Shown one piece after another: positions 42,290 to 51,333 of a DNA stretch of 64,000 bases (positions within the stretch are counted from its first letter, which is position 1; every line of letters begins with the position of its first letter). Below the pieces are notes generated by a model that worked only from the letters and a program-made list of their open reading frames with translations, did no database searches and was not told the DNA's origin. The position numbers and the translations under genes are program-made. The DNA is from Streptomyces sp. NBC_01304 (GTDB taxonomy: Bacteria > Actinomycetota > Actinomycetes > Streptomycetales > Streptomycetaceae), in the NCBI RefSeq assembly GCF_035975855.1, contig NZ_CP109055.1:4278001-4342000 (forward strand), given 5' to 3'.

Positions 42290-43861
42290 TCAGAACTGCA
42301 GGCCCCAGGAGTCGATCTTGCCGGTGTCGATGTTCGCGTTGTCCGTCACCCGCAGCTTCCAGGTGCCGTTCGCCACCTCGGAGGAGGCGTTCACGGTGTA
42401 CGTGGTGTTGATGTTGTCGCTGCTGCCACCGGTACCGAAGCCCTTCAGGGTGTACGCGGTCCCGTCGGGGGCGATCAGCTGGACCCGGAGGTCGCCGATG
42501 TAGGTGTGCTTGATGTCGACCGGAACCTTCAGCGTCGCGGGGGCGTTGCCCGCGACACCGGTGACGGCGATCGGCGACTCCACGGTCGTGTTGTCGGCGA
42601 TCGCGTAGTCGGTCGGGTTCGAGAACGACTTGCCGGGCGGGGTGGTCCCGCCGGGGCCGACCTGCAGCAGACGGTTGGGCGAGCCGGTGCCCGGGCTGGT
42701 CACCACGCCCGTGCTGGAAGCGGCCACCAGGCCGTCACGGACCTGCGCCGGGGTCGCCGTCGGGTTGTCCGCGAGGTACAGCGCGGCCGCACCCGCGGTG
42801 TGCGGCGAGGCCATCGACGTACCGGAAATGGTGTTGGTGGCGGTGTCGCTGGTGTTCCACGCGGAGGTGATCGACGAACCCGGGGCGAACAGGTCGAGCA
42901 CGGTGCCGTAGTTGGAGTAGCTGGCCTTGGCGTCCGTGTTCGTGGTCGCGCCGACCGTGATGGCCTCGGCCACGCGGGCGGGCGAGCGGGTGGAGGCGTC
43001 GGTCGACTCGTTGCCCGCGGCCAGGGCGTAAGTGACGCCGGAGGCTATGGAGTTGCGGACCGCGGTGTCGAGCGCGGTGTCGGCGCCGCCGCCGAGGCTC
43101 ATGTTCGCGGCGGCCGGCTTGACGGCGTGCTGGGTGACCCAGTCGATGCCCGCGACGACCTGCTCTGTGGTGCCCGAGCCGGAGTTGTCGAGGACGCGGA
43201 CCGCGACGATCTTCGCCTTCTTGGCGACGCCGTAGCTGTTGCCCGCGACGGTGGCGGCGACGTGCGTGCCGTGGCCGTGGCCGTCCTGGGCGGTGTTGTC
43301 GTTGTCGATGGCGTCATAGCCGTAGGAGGCACGGCCGCCGAAGTCGCTGTGCGTGATCCGGGTGCCGGTGTCGATGACGTAGACGGTGACGCCCTCGCCG
43401 GCCTTGTCCGGGTAGGTGTAACTCTGGTTCAGCGGCAGCGTCTTCTGGTCGATGCGGTCCAGGCCCCACGACGGCGGGTTGGGCTGGGTGCCGTCCACCT
43501 TGAAGACGCGGTTCTGGACGACCGACGCGACCGCCGGGTCCGCCGCGAACCGCTTGGCCTCGGCCTCGGTGGCCTTGACCGAGTAGCCGTTGAGCGCCTC
43601 CTTGTACGTGCGCTTGATGTCGGCGCCGTACTCCTTGGCGAGGGCCTTGCCCTTCGCGGACGTCGACTTCGCGGCGCTGTCCTTCAGCGTCACGATGTAG
43701 CTGTCCTTGACGGCGCCCTTGGCGCCCGCGTTCTCGATCGTGCCCACACGTGCCTGCGCCGCGCCCGATGGTGGGGCGGACATGACGCCGAGGGCGAGTG
43801 CCGCCACGGCTGTCGCGCTGAGGGTTGCGAGTCTTCGCCGTGCAGGACTCTTCAGTGCCAT
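42290..43861 (-). CDS. Secreted subtilisin-family serine protease with P-domain
   Basis: A 523-residue S8 peptidase. A signal peptide (LATLSATAVAALALGVMSAPPSGAA) precedes an I9 propeptide inhibitor (about 54-122) and the catalytic domain with Asp164 in YVIDTG, His197 in GHGTHVA, the oxyanion Asn in AAGNES and Ser349 in GTSMASPH. A PGG linker leads to a P/Homo_B-type beta-sandwich (about 414-523, HTYIGDLRVQLIAPDGT and SWGLQF at the end). GGAGG lies 9 nt before ATG 43861. The open frame upstream to 44062 is non-coding read-through. A degradative or morphogenetic exoprotease; the substrate is unknown. Confidence 0.95.
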   Translation of the reverse strand: MALKSPARRRLATLSATAVAALALGVMSAPPSGAAQARVGTIENAGAKGAVKDSYIVTLKDSAAKSTSAKGKALAKEYGADIKRTYKEALNGYSVKATEAEAKRFAADPAVASVVQNRVFKVDGTQPNPPSWGLDRIDQKTLPLNQSYTYPDKAGEGVTVYVIDTGTRITHSDFGGRASYGYDAIDNDNTAQDGHGHGTHVAATVAGNSYGVAKKAKIVAVRVLDNSGSGTTEQVVAGIDWVTQHAVKPAAANMSLGGGADTALDTAVRNSIASGVTYALAAGNESTDASTRSPARVAEAITVGATTNTDAKASYSNYGTVLDLFAPGSSITSAWNTSDTATNTISGTSMASPHTAGAAALYLADNPTATPAQVRDGLVAASSTGVVTSPGTGSPNRLLQVGPGGTTPPGKSFSNPTDYAIADNTTVESPIAVTGVAGNAPATLKVPVDIKHTYIGDLRVQLIAPDGTAYTLKGFGTGGSSDNINTTYTVNASSEVANGTWKLRVTDNANIDTGKIDSWGLQF

Positions 43862-44100
43862 CTGAGGGATCCTCCTCGTTGATGGTGCGCTGGTGGGGGG
43901 TGTTGCGGGGGTGATCAGCGATGGTGCGTGGGTGGTTCCGGTGCGCTCACAGAACAGCGGCAGGGCCATGACAGGCCGGGCCGTCAGCGAAAGATTGGCG
44001 GATCCATAGGAATCACACAAGGGTCCTGCACAGTCGTAATAGAGCCGCCATGGGCCTGACATGACGCATCGTCATCACATGGGGCATTTAGGTTGTGTTC

Positions 44101-45231
44101 ATGACTGCATTGCCTGATTGTGTCTGCCCTGTTGACGGAACGCGCGTCCCCGCCGGGTCCCTGACCTGGTGCTGCCCCTCCTGCCGGGGTCCACTGGACC
44201 TCGATTTCCATCCGACCCCGACGCCTCTCAAGTCCCTTGCGGGGCGCGTCAATTCGCTCTGGCGGTACGCGGAGTCGCTGCCCCTGTCGAACCCCTCGGT
44301 CAGCCTCGGCGAGGGGCGTACGCCGGTGGTACCGCTCACGGACCAGGTCTCGGCGAAGCTGGACTTCCTGATGCCGACCCTGTCCTTCAAGGACCGTGGC
44401 GCGGTGATGCTGGCCGAGCTGGCGCGCCGGCTCGGGCCCGAGCGCGTGATCGCGGACTCCAGCGGTAACGCGGGGACCGCGGTGGCGGCCTACTGCGCGC
44501 GGGCCGGGCTCAAGTGCACGGTGTACGTCCCGCGCGGTACGTCGCCGAAGAAGGTGGAGCAGGTGCGGGCGCACGGGGCTTCGGTGGAGGTGGTGGAGGG
44601 GGATCGGGAGGCGACGGCTGTCGCGGCTCGGGCTGCCGCTGATCTGCCGGGGGTTTTCTACGCCTCCCATGTGCACAACCCGTACTTCCTGCACGGGACG
44701 AAGACGTACGTCCACGAGCTGTGGGAGGACCTGGGCGGGCGGCTGCCCGACGCGGTGGTGGTGCCGGTCGGGAACGGGACGCTGCTGCTCGGGGCGGCGC
44801 TCGCTCTGCGGGAGTTGCACACGGCGGGGCTGATCGACCGGGTGCCGGTGCTTTACGGGGTGCAGGCCGCGGCGGTCTCGCCGTTGGCTGCGGCGTTCGC
44901 GGCCGGTTCCTCCGAGCTGGGCCCGCCTGTTGACGTCAAGCCCACCTACGCGGAGGGCATCGCGATTCCGCGGCCGCCCCGGGCCCGGCAGATCCTTTCT
45001 GCTGTACGGGAGTTCGGCGGGTCGATCGTGACGGTGCCGGATCCGGCGATCGCCGCGGCACAGCGGGATCTGGCCCGGCGCGGGCTTTATGTCGAGTCGA
45101 CCGGTGTTGCCTGCTGGGCGGCTGTGCACCGAGGGGCGCTGGCCACGGTGCTGGCGGGGCGGGGCGTGGTGGTGCCGCTCTGTGGGGCGGGGGCGAAGAC
45201 CGGCATGGCGGAGGTGGTGGGGGTGGAGTGA
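44101..45231 (+). CDS. Threonine synthase-like PLP-dependent enzyme
   Basis: A 376-residue fold-type II PLP enzyme. An N-terminal zinc-ribbon-like segment (CVCP and CCPSC) precedes the PLP lysine in LSFKDRG (Lys97) and the phosphate-binding SSGNAGTA. VPVGNGTLLLG and the C-terminal VPLCGAGAKTGMAEV complete the fold. It resembles threonine synthases and pyridoxal-phosphate-dependent lyases, but the short length and isolated context (no thrB/hom nearby) leave the substrate open. ATG 44101 is chosen; GTG 44095 is two codons upstream, and there is no clear ribosome-binding site. Divergent from the subtilase gene. Confidence 0.85.
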   Translation: MTALPDCVCPVDGTRVPAGSLTWCCPSCRGPLDLDFHPTPTPLKSLAGRVNSLWRYAESLPLSNPSVSLGEGRTPVVPLTDQVSAKLDFLMPTLSFKDRGAVMLAELARRLGPERVIADSSGNAGTAVAAYCARAGLKCTVYVPRGTSPKKVEQVRAHGASVEVVEGDREATAVAARAAADLPGVFYASHVHNPYFLHGTKTYVHELWEDLGGRLPDAVVVPVGNGTLLLGAALALRELHTAGLIDRVPVLYGVQAAAVSPLAAAFAAGSSELGPPVDVKPTYAEGIAIPRPPRARQILSAVREFGGSIVTVPDPAIAAAQRDLARRGLYVESTGVACWAAVHRGALATVLAGRGVVVPLCGAGAKTGMAEVVGVE

Positions 45232-45528
45232 GCGGGCCGGACGGCTAGTTGGCGACGATTTGGGACCGGGTGGCGTGCTGTTGTGATCGGCGGGCGCCAG
45301 GTTTTCGTCGCTTTTCGTCTTCGCGTGACATTCGGTGTCCACCTTGGCCTGTTTTAACCTGACCCATACCCACGCCGGTTATGTCACTGGCACGGTGCCG
45401 GATGACGGTGCCCGGGTCCGCCCAGCCCCTGCCGGATCTGCCCGGTGCCGTCGTCCGCACCACTGCGGAACTCCAGGGGGCTCCCCGTCCCCGCCGTCAG
45501 GGTGCGGGTCCGGAAGGTGGACTTCCTG
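45232..45528. other. Intergenic region before the RTX-repeat protein
   Basis: Nearly 300 bp without a convincing gene. A short AT-richer patch near 45345-45362 (CCTGTTTTAACCTGACCC) may belong to the promoter of the downstream secreted protein. No operator or strong hairpin is seen, apart from GGTGCCGGATGACGGTGCC near 45400. Confidence 0.35.
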
Positions 45529-46749
45529 ATGTCTTCGACCACACCGAACCATTCCTTACGCGGCTCACCCGCTTCGGCCTCCTTACCCTCCTTACCGCGC
45601 AGGCTGCGCGGCAGGCTGGCCGTCCTGTTCTCCGCGCTGGCGCTGGCGCTGTACGGCATGCTCGCCGTGGCCGTCCCCGCGTACGCGGACGACCACATCC
45701 AGATCACGGACTCGGCCGACCCGGTCCCGGCCAACACGCCCTACGACTACATCGTGACTGTCCCCAACCCGCTGTATCAGGGCGGCTTCGGCGAGATCAC
45801 CGTCGATCTCAGCGGCGCCGCGGCCACCTTCACCGGCGTCTACTCCGCCGACCACCCCTCCATCGTGTGCAGTGCATCCGGAACCCACGCGACCTGCCAT
45901 GCGACGTTCAGCCCGGGATCCGCGCCCATCCACATCAACTTGACGGTCCTGCCGACCGTTGAGGGAACAGTCGACGCCGACACGGAACTGATCGGCATGC
46001 AGCCCCTCGGCTCCGACAGCACCACCACCACGATCACTGCGGGTGGCGGCGCCGATGAAGCCGACCTGGCCACCACCGTCACCGACTCGCCCGACCCCGT
46101 CGCACTCGGCGGCTCCTTCACCGACACCGTGACCGTCACCAACAACGGCCCGGACAATGCCACTTCGGTCGAGACCTCCGTCGCGTACACGGGCGCCGCG
46201 TCCACGCTGGGCACGGTGAGCCCCAGCCAGGGCACCTGCACCCCCAGCGGCTCCACGGTGAACTGCGCCCTGGGCTCGCTGGCCAACGGCGCGTCCGCCA
46301 CCGTGACGATCACCGTTGAACCGTCGGCGACCGGCACCGTCACCGCGACCGCCACCACCACGGCGACCGAGGACGACCCGACGCCCGGCAACAACAGCGA
46401 CGCCGAGTCGACCACCGTCAACAACGCCAACGGCTGCACGATCACCGGCACCAGCGGCAACGACACCATCAACGGCACCAACGGCAACGACGTGATCTGC
46501 GCCCTCGGCGGCAACGACACCGTCAACGCCGGCAACGGCCACGACACCGTCTACGGCGGCGCAGGCAACGACACGCTCAATGGCGACAACGGCGACGACA
46601 CCCTCCACGGGGGTGACGGTGACGACGCCCTGAACGGCAACAACGGCAACGACACCATCAACGGCGGCGCCGGAGACGACACCGCCGACGGCGGCAACGG
46701 CAACGACACCTGCCCCGGCACCGAACACCCGACGAGCTGCACCGCCTAG
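45529..46749 (+). CDS. Secreted DUF11 / RTX-type calcium-binding repeat protein
   Basis: A 406-residue exported protein. The Sec signal (residues about 25-53, RLAVLFSALALALYGMLAVAVPAYA) is followed by an Ig-like region (54-175), a DUF11 domain (about 178-300, PDPVALGGSFTDTVTVTNNGPDNA), and about ten RTX-like nonapeptides (GGNGxDxhx) from about residue 308 to 390, for example GGAGNDTLNGDNGDDTLHGG, which form Ca2+-binding beta-rolls. It ends with a CPGTEHPTSC disulfide-capable tail. RTX repeats usually accompany type I secretion in Gram-negatives; here a Sec signal replaces the C-terminal secretion signal. No LPXTG sorting signal, so probably released. ATG 45529 is chosen from the signal-peptide layout. 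Confidence 0.85.
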   Translation: MSSTTPNHSLRGSPASASLPSLPRRLRGRLAVLFSALALALYGMLAVAVPAYADDHIQITDSADPVPANTPYDYIVTVPNPLYQGGFGEITVDLSGAAATFTGVYSADHPSIVCSASGTHATCHATFSPGSAPIHINLTVLPTVEGTVDADTELIGMQPLGSDSTTTTITAGGGADEADLATTVTDSPDPVALGGSFTDTVTVTNNGPDNATSVETSVAYTGAASTLGTVSPSQGTCTPSGSTVNCALGSLANGASATVTITVEPSATGTVTATATTTATEDDPTPGNNSDAESTTVNNANGCTITGTSGNDTINGTNGNDVICALGGNDTVNAGNGHDTVYGGAGNDTLNGDNGDDTLHGGDGDDALNGNNGNDTINGGAGDDTADGGNGNDTCPGTEHPTSCTA

Positions 46750-46781
46750 CGGGCCCGGCTCCTCCCGCACCACCCCATGAC

Positions 46782-46817
46782 GCTGTCCCGGCCGCCCTCA
46801 CCACCGGCCGGGACAGC
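46782..46817. terminator. Terminator of the RTX-repeat gene
   Basis: A 13-bp perfect stem (GCTGTCCCGGCCG / CGGCCGGGACAGC) with a 10-nt loop, 32 bp after the stop codon. Confidence 0.85.
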
Positions 46818-46832
46818 CCACGCCCGACTTGG

Positions 46833-46852
46833 GGCATTTACCGATAAATGCC
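46833..46852. promoter_or_regulatory. GGCATTTA-CCGA-TAAATGCC hairpin upstream of the GH65 gene
   Basis: A perfect 8-bp AT-containing inverted repeat with a 4-nt loop, 24 bp before the GTG start of the glycosidase. Its position suggests an operator or leader hairpin rather than a terminator. Confidence 0.55.
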
Positions 46853-46876
46853 GGACCGGCTGTAAGACTCGGCCAG

Positions 46877-49498
46877 GTGACCAAGCGCCTGATCGCCGTC
46901 CTGCTCACGGCCGCCCTCGCCGCCCCGGCCACCACCGTGACGGCCGCCGCCTCCGATCGCACCGACCCGGGCGGCGAGTGCGCCCCCTCCCCCGACTGGA
47001 CCCCGGCCGCCACCTCGCCCGGCGCGACCGGAGCGGCCCACGCCTACGTCGGGAACGGCTATCTCGGCGTACGCGTGCCACCGCGCGGGACCGGGTACGA
47101 CGCGTCCACGGCACCGACCGGCTGGCCCCTGTTCACCCCGCGCTACGACGGCGCCTTCGTCTCGGGCCTGTACGCCGTGGACGCCACGAGCCCCCGCAAC
47201 ACCGGCCGGCAGGCCATCGCCGCACTCCCGAACTGGTCGGCGCTCGACATCGCCACCGGCGGGCCCGGCGGGGAGACGTACGGGCCCGGGAGCCGGATCT
47301 CCCGGTACCGCCAGACGCTGTTCCTGCGCTGCGGATTCGTGCGTACGTCGCTGACCTGGACGGCGGCCGACGGGCGGCGCACGGACCTCCAGTACGACGT
47401 CCTCGCGGACCGCAACGCCGCGCACAGTGCGGCCGTACGGCTCAGACTCACCCCGCACTGGGACGGCCGGGCCACCGTCACCGACCGGATCGACGGGCGG
47501 GGCGCGCGGCGCCTCGCGCAGCTGGCCGGTGGGCCGCAGGGGCGCGAGACGATGGATGTCGCGTTCCGGGCGGAGGGTACCGGGACCGTGGGAGCGGTCG
47601 CCTCGACGCTGCGAGCTCCGGGACCGGTCGAACGAGCGCGCCCGGCACGGGACTTGAGCGTCGCCCAGTCCGCCTCCTTCCCCGTCCGCAGCGGGCGCGC
47701 CTACGTCGCCACCAAGTACGTCGGCGTCGACACCACCCTCACCGCACAGGCCCCGCGCGCCGCCGCGGGCACCGCCTCCCTGCAGGCCGCCCGGCGCGGC
47801 TGGACCCCGCTGTTCGCCGCGCACGCCGGTGCCTGGCAGGCGCTGTGGTCGTCGCGGATCGAGGTGCCGGGGCGTCCGGAGCTGCAACTGTGGGTGCGCT
47901 CGGCGCAGTACGGGCTGTACTCGGCGCTGCGCCGAGGCGCCCGGGGCAGCATCGCCCCGGCCGGGCTGACCAGCGACAACTACGCGGGCCTGGTCTTCTG
48001 GGACGCGGAGACCTGGATGTATCCGGCGCTGCTCGTCACCCGGCCCGAGCTCGCCCGGCCCGTCCTCGACTACCGGTACGAGACGCGCGCGGGAGCCGCC
48101 GCCAACGCCCGGAAGCTGGGCTTCAAGGGGCTGTTCTACCCCTGGACGAGCGGCAGTTCGGGCGAGGTGTGGTCCGAGTGCCACAGCTGGCGGCCGCCGC
48201 ACTGCGTCACCCAGAACCACCTCCAGAGCGACATCGCGCTCGCCGTCTGGCAGTACTGGCAGGCGACCGGCGACCGCGCCTGGCTGCTCGAACGCGGCTG
48301 GCCGCTCCTGAAGGGGCTCGCGGAGTTCTGGGCCGACCGGGCCGACGACAATAAGGACGGCACGTACTCGATCAGGCAGGTGGCCGGGCCCGACGAGTAC
48401 AGCAACGGCGTGGACGACGCCGCCTTCACCAACGCGGGGGCCGCCACCACCCTGCGCCACGCCACCCGCGCGGCCCGAGCCCTCGACCAACCCGCCGATC
48501 CCGCCTGGGAGTTGATCGCCGGCCGCCTGCGGATGCCGTACGACCCCAAGCGCAAGATCTTCCTGCAGTACGCCGGCTTCGACCGCCCGAACATCAAGCA
48601 GGCGGACACGGTGCTGCTCACCTATCCCCTGGAGTGGCCGATGCCGCCGGGCGCGGCCGCCGCGACCCTCGATCACTACGCCGCGATCACCGACCCGGAC
48701 GGGCCGGCCATGACGGACTCGGTGCACGCGGTCGACGCCGCCGCGATCGGGGAGCCCGGGTGCGCCGCGTACACGTATCTGCAGCGGGCGATCCGGCCGT
48801 TCGTACGCGGCCCCTTCGCGCTCTTCTCCGAGGCGCGCGGCGACAAGGCGGGGGCCGACGATCCCCTGGCCGGGTCGCCCGCACAGGACTTCCTGACCGG
48901 GAAGGGCGGGTTCCTGCAGGTGTTCACGCACGGCCTGACGGGGCTGCGGATGCGCGAGGACCGGGTACGGCTCGATCCGATGCTGCCCCCTCAACTGCCG
49001 GGTGGGGTAAGGCTGTTCGGGCTGCGCTGGCAGGGGCGTACGTACGATCTCGCCATCGGGCCGCGCGAGACGACGGTGCGGCTGACGGAGGGCGAGCCCT
49101 TCACGGTCGAGACGCCGCAAGGACGGTTCACCGTCGGTTCGTCACCCTTGGTTCTCAAGACGCGGCGGCCCGATCTCGTACCGAGCGGGAATCTGGCGCG
49201 CTGCAGGCCCGCGACAGCCACCTCGGAGGAGCCGGGGCTGTACGCGGCGGCCGCGGTGGACGGCAGCCCCGCGACTCTCTGGCGGCCGGGCGCCGCCGGG
49301 GCCTCGCTGACGGTGGATCTGCAGCGGACGACCGCGATCCAGGACGTGCGGGTGACGGGCACGCGCGCGTACCGGGCGACCGTGTCGGCCGACGGGAAGC
49401 GCTGGGCGGCGCTCGCGCCGGGGATCCGGGGGCGGTTCGTGCGGATCACACAGACGGGCGAAAAGCCCACCGAGGTAAGCGAGTTGACCGTCATGTGA
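46877..49498 (+). CDS. Secreted glycoside hydrolase family 65 protein with discoidin-like domain
   Basis: An 873-residue exported protein. A signal peptide (KRLIAVLLTAALAAPATTVTAAA) is followed by the GH65 N-terminal beta-sandwich (about 40-320) and an (alpha/alpha)6 barrel with FWDAETWMYP near 375 and the general acid Glu507 in AGPDEYSNGVDD. A barrel C-cap then leads to an F5/8 type C (discoidin-like) carbohydrate-binding domain in the last 110 residues (ATSEEPGLYAAAAVDGSPATLW). Secreted members are mostly acid trehalase or kojibiose-type enzymes; the preferred disaccharide is not deducible. GTG 46877 fits the signal peptide better than the upstream ATG at 46829, which lies before the hairpin. 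The stop overlaps the convergent marR stop by 8 bp. Confidence 0.9.
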   Translation: MTKRLIAVLLTAALAAPATTVTAAASDRTDPGGECAPSPDWTPAATSPGATGAAHAYVGNGYLGVRVPPRGTGYDASTAPTGWPLFTPRYDGAFVSGLYAVDATSPRNTGRQAIAALPNWSALDIATGGPGGETYGPGSRISRYRQTLFLRCGFVRTSLTWTAADGRRTDLQYDVLADRNAAHSAAVRLRLTPHWDGRATVTDRIDGRGARRLAQLAGGPQGRETMDVAFRAEGTGTVGAVASTLRAPGPVERARPARDLSVAQSASFPVRSGRAYVATKYVGVDTTLTAQAPRAAAGTASLQAARRGWTPLFAAHAGAWQALWSSRIEVPGRPELQLWVRSAQYGLYSALRRGARGSIAPAGLTSDNYAGLVFWDAETWMYPALLVTRPELARPVLDYRYETRAGAAANARKLGFKGLFYPWTSGSSGEVWSECHSWRPPHCVTQNHLQSDIALAVWQYWQATGDRAWLLERGWPLLKGLAEFWADRADDNKDGTYSIRQVAGPDEYSNGVDDAAFTNAGAATTLRHATRAARALDQPADPAWELIAGRLRMPYDPKRKIFLQYAGFDRPNIKQADTVLLTYPLEWPMPPGAAAATLDHYAAITDPDGPAMTDSVHAVDAAAIGEPGCAAYTYLQRAIRPFVRGPFALFSEARGDKAGADDPLAGSPAQDFLTGKGGFLQVFTHGLTGLRMREDRVRLDPMLPPQLPGGVRLFGLRWQGRTYDLAIGPRETTVRLTEGEPFTVETPQGRFTVGSSPLVLKTRRPDLVPSGNLARCRPATATSEEPGLYAAAAVDGSPATLWRPGAAGASLTVDLQRTTAIQDVRVTGTRAYRATVSADGKRWAALAPGIRGRFVRITQTGEKPTEVSELTVM

Positions 49499-49997
49499 TC
49501 GACGTGTCGCCGTGGGCCTCAAGGAGCTTGCGCAGGCCGGCCGCGACCTGGTCGCACTCCTCGCGGTCCAGGGCGGCGGCGATCCGGGCGTAGTTGACGA
49601 GGTGGGCCGCCATCACCTTGTCGATCACCTTCCGACCCTCCCCCGTGAGCCGGATCTGCACGGTCCGGCGGTCGCCGCCGTCCCGGACCCGCTCGACCAG
49701 GCCCTTGGCCTCCATGCGGTCGATGCGATTGGTGATCGCGCCCGAGGTGACCATGGCCGCCTTGAGGAAGGCGCCGGCCGTCAGTGCGTACGGCGGGCCG
49801 GAGCGTCGGAGCGTGGTGAGGACGTCGAACTCGCCCAGTTCCAGGCCGTGTTGGGACGAGAACGTCTTCTGCTCCTTCTCGATGACGCGCGCGAGGCGCT
49901 GAATACGGGCCAGGACCTGTACCGGCCAGAGGTCTTCGGCCAGCTCCGGCCGCTCCTCGACCCACTGGCCGACGATCGCGTCCACCGCATCACCCAT
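49491..49997 (-). CDS. MarR-family transcriptional regulator
   Basis: A 168-residue MarR protein. Winged helix: LELGEFDVLTTLRRSG, TAGAFLKAAMVTSGAITNRIDRMEAKGLVERVRDGGDRRTVQIRLTGEG in segments from about residue 53 to 122, with the conserved DxRR of the wing. N- and C-terminal helices form the dimer interface. It is transcribed divergently from an MFS transporter, the classic arrangement in which the regulator represses the pump until a ligand binds. Three related operator-like sites lie in the 115-bp gap. Confidence 0.93.
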   Translation of the reverse strand: MGDAVDAIVGQWVEERPELAEDLWPVQVLARIQRLARVIEKEQKTFSSQHGLELGEFDVLTTLRRSGPPYALTAGAFLKAAMVTSGAITNRIDRMEAKGLVERVRDGGDRRTVQIRLTGEGRKVIDKVMAAHLVNYARIAAALDREECDQVAAGLRKLLEAHGDTSIT

Positions 49998-50029
49998 GAC
50001 AGCTCCTCACTCAGCTTCGACCCTCGATC

Positions 50030-50089
50030 TCTCAATATTAAGACACTTGACGTTGAACGACACCGACTGCTTTTATCTCAACGTTAAGA
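50030..50089. promoter_or_regulatory. Probable MarR operators upstream of the MFS gene
   Basis: Two copies of TCTCAAnnTTAAGA lie at 50030-50043 (TA centre) and 50076-50089 (CG centre). A third, inverted and less exact copy (CTTGACGTTGAA) sits at 50046-50057. They are imperfect palindromes in an AT-rich divergent promoter and probably bind the MarR protein at 49491-49997. Confidence 0.7.
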
Positions 50090-50112
50090 AAATCAATCTT
50101 CAGGGGGTTCTC

Positions 50113-51333
50113 GTGTCCATCGCTGCCGCACGCACCGTCGTCCGACCGGCCGACGCCGCAGCCCCACCCCGCCAAGTCCCCGTCCTCTGGCTGGCGTTGC
50201 TCGCCACCCCCATCGCCGCGGGCGCCAACGCGCCCGTGCTGATCCTGCCGGACATGGGCCGCTCGCTCGGTGTCTCCACGGCCACCGTGACCTGGCTGGT
50301 CACCGCCTTCGCCTGGGCCATGTCGATCGGCACGCCGCTGCTCTCGGGGCTGATCCGGCAGCGCGGCGTGGCGGCCGCGCTGAAGGTCGGCTCCGCCTTC
50401 GTCGTGGCAGGCACCGCGCTCGTCTCCTTCGCGCCCTGGCTGCCGCTCACCCTCCTCGGGCGGGCGGGGCAGGCGATCGGCGGTGCGGGACTGGTCGCCG
50501 TGGCGCTGAACCTGGCCGGGAGCGCCAAGCGGATGGGCGTCATCACCTCCGGGTTCGGCATTCTCGGGGCATCCGGACCGCTGCTCGGGCAGCAGTTGAG
50601 CTCCTCCGTGTCCTGGCGCCTCTCGCTCGCCGTGTCCGCGCTCTCGCTGCTCGCCGTGCCGGTCGTGGCGCGGCACGCGAAGTCGGCGCCGCCCGCACCG
50701 TCGACGTTCGACGTACGCGGGGCCGGGCTCCTGGTCGCGCTCGCCACCTCCCTCGTACTGATTCCCAAGGCGCCCCTGCCGGCGCTGGGTGCGGCGCTCG
50801 TCGCCGCCGCGTTCCTCGGCGTACACCTGAAGAAGCGCCCGGAGGGGTTCGTACCGGCCGCGCTGCTGCGGTCGCGGGCCTTCCTGACCGCGTCCGCCGT
50901 CGCGCTTACCCTCTCCACCTCGTACTTCGCGCTGCTCTTCGCCGTGCCGCAGCTGATCAAGGACCGGACCGACTGGAGCGTCGGCGCGGTCGGCACGGGG
51001 CAGCTCGTCGCCATGCTCGCCGGGTCGGTGCTGTCCTGGCTGCTCGCGGCGGCCTCGGCACGGATGGGGCGGCGTTCCGTGTACGGGATGCTGCTCGGGG
51101 TCGGGATCACGGCGGCCGTCGTCGCGGTGTTCGCGAGCTGGGCGCCACTGCTGCTGCTCGCCACCACGGCCGCGATCTTCTCGGCGACCGGCAGCAACGC
51201 GTGCCTCGCCATGTACGCGGGCCAGGCCTCGCCGGCGCCGCAACGGCCTTCCGCGATCGGCCTGTTCGTCCTCGCCTATCAGCTGGGCGGCGCGCTCGGT
51301 CCGGCCATCGCGGCACTGCTCGTCCTGTCCTGA
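50113..51333 (+). CDS. MFS transporter (drug-efflux type)
   Basis: A 406-residue major facilitator with 12 apparent helices. It begins VPVLWLALLATPIAAGANAPVLILPDMG; TWLVTAFAWAMSIGTPLLSGLIRQRG spans helix 2 and the motif-A-like loop, and PVVARHAKSAPPAPST is the central loop. It resembles the DHA1-type chloramphenicol/multidrug efflux group of actinobacteria; the substrate is unknown. GTG 50113 has CAGGGGG upstream and excludes 39 upstream codons that overlap the operator region. Divergent from marR. The last codons and stop lie in the first unit of a 22-bp tandem repeat array. Confidence 0.88.
   Translation: MSIAAARTVVRPADAAAPPRQVPVLWLALLATPIAAGANAPVLILPDMGRSLGVSTATVTWLVTAFAWAMSIGTPLLSGLIRQRGVAAALKVGSAFVVAGTALVSFAPWLPLTLLGRAGQAIGGAGLVAVALNLAGSAKRMGVITSGFGILGASGPLLGQQLSSSVSWRLSLAVSALSLLAVPVVARHAKSAPPAPSTFDVRGAGLLVALATSLVLIPKAPLPALGAALVAAAFLGVHLKKRPEGFVPAALLRSRAFLTASAVALTLSTSYFALLFAVPQLIKDRTDWSVGAVGTGQLVAMLAGSVLSWLLAAASARMGRRSVYGMLLGVGITAAVVAVFASWAPLLLLATTAAIFSATGSNACLAMYAGQASPAPQRPSAIGLFVLAYQLGGALGPAIAALLVLS

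Noticed and set aside
46838..49120. A 760-codon frame opposite the GH65 gene
   Set aside because: Repetitive Arg/Gly/Pro composition without motifs, whereas the plus strand has intact GH65 catalytic motifs.
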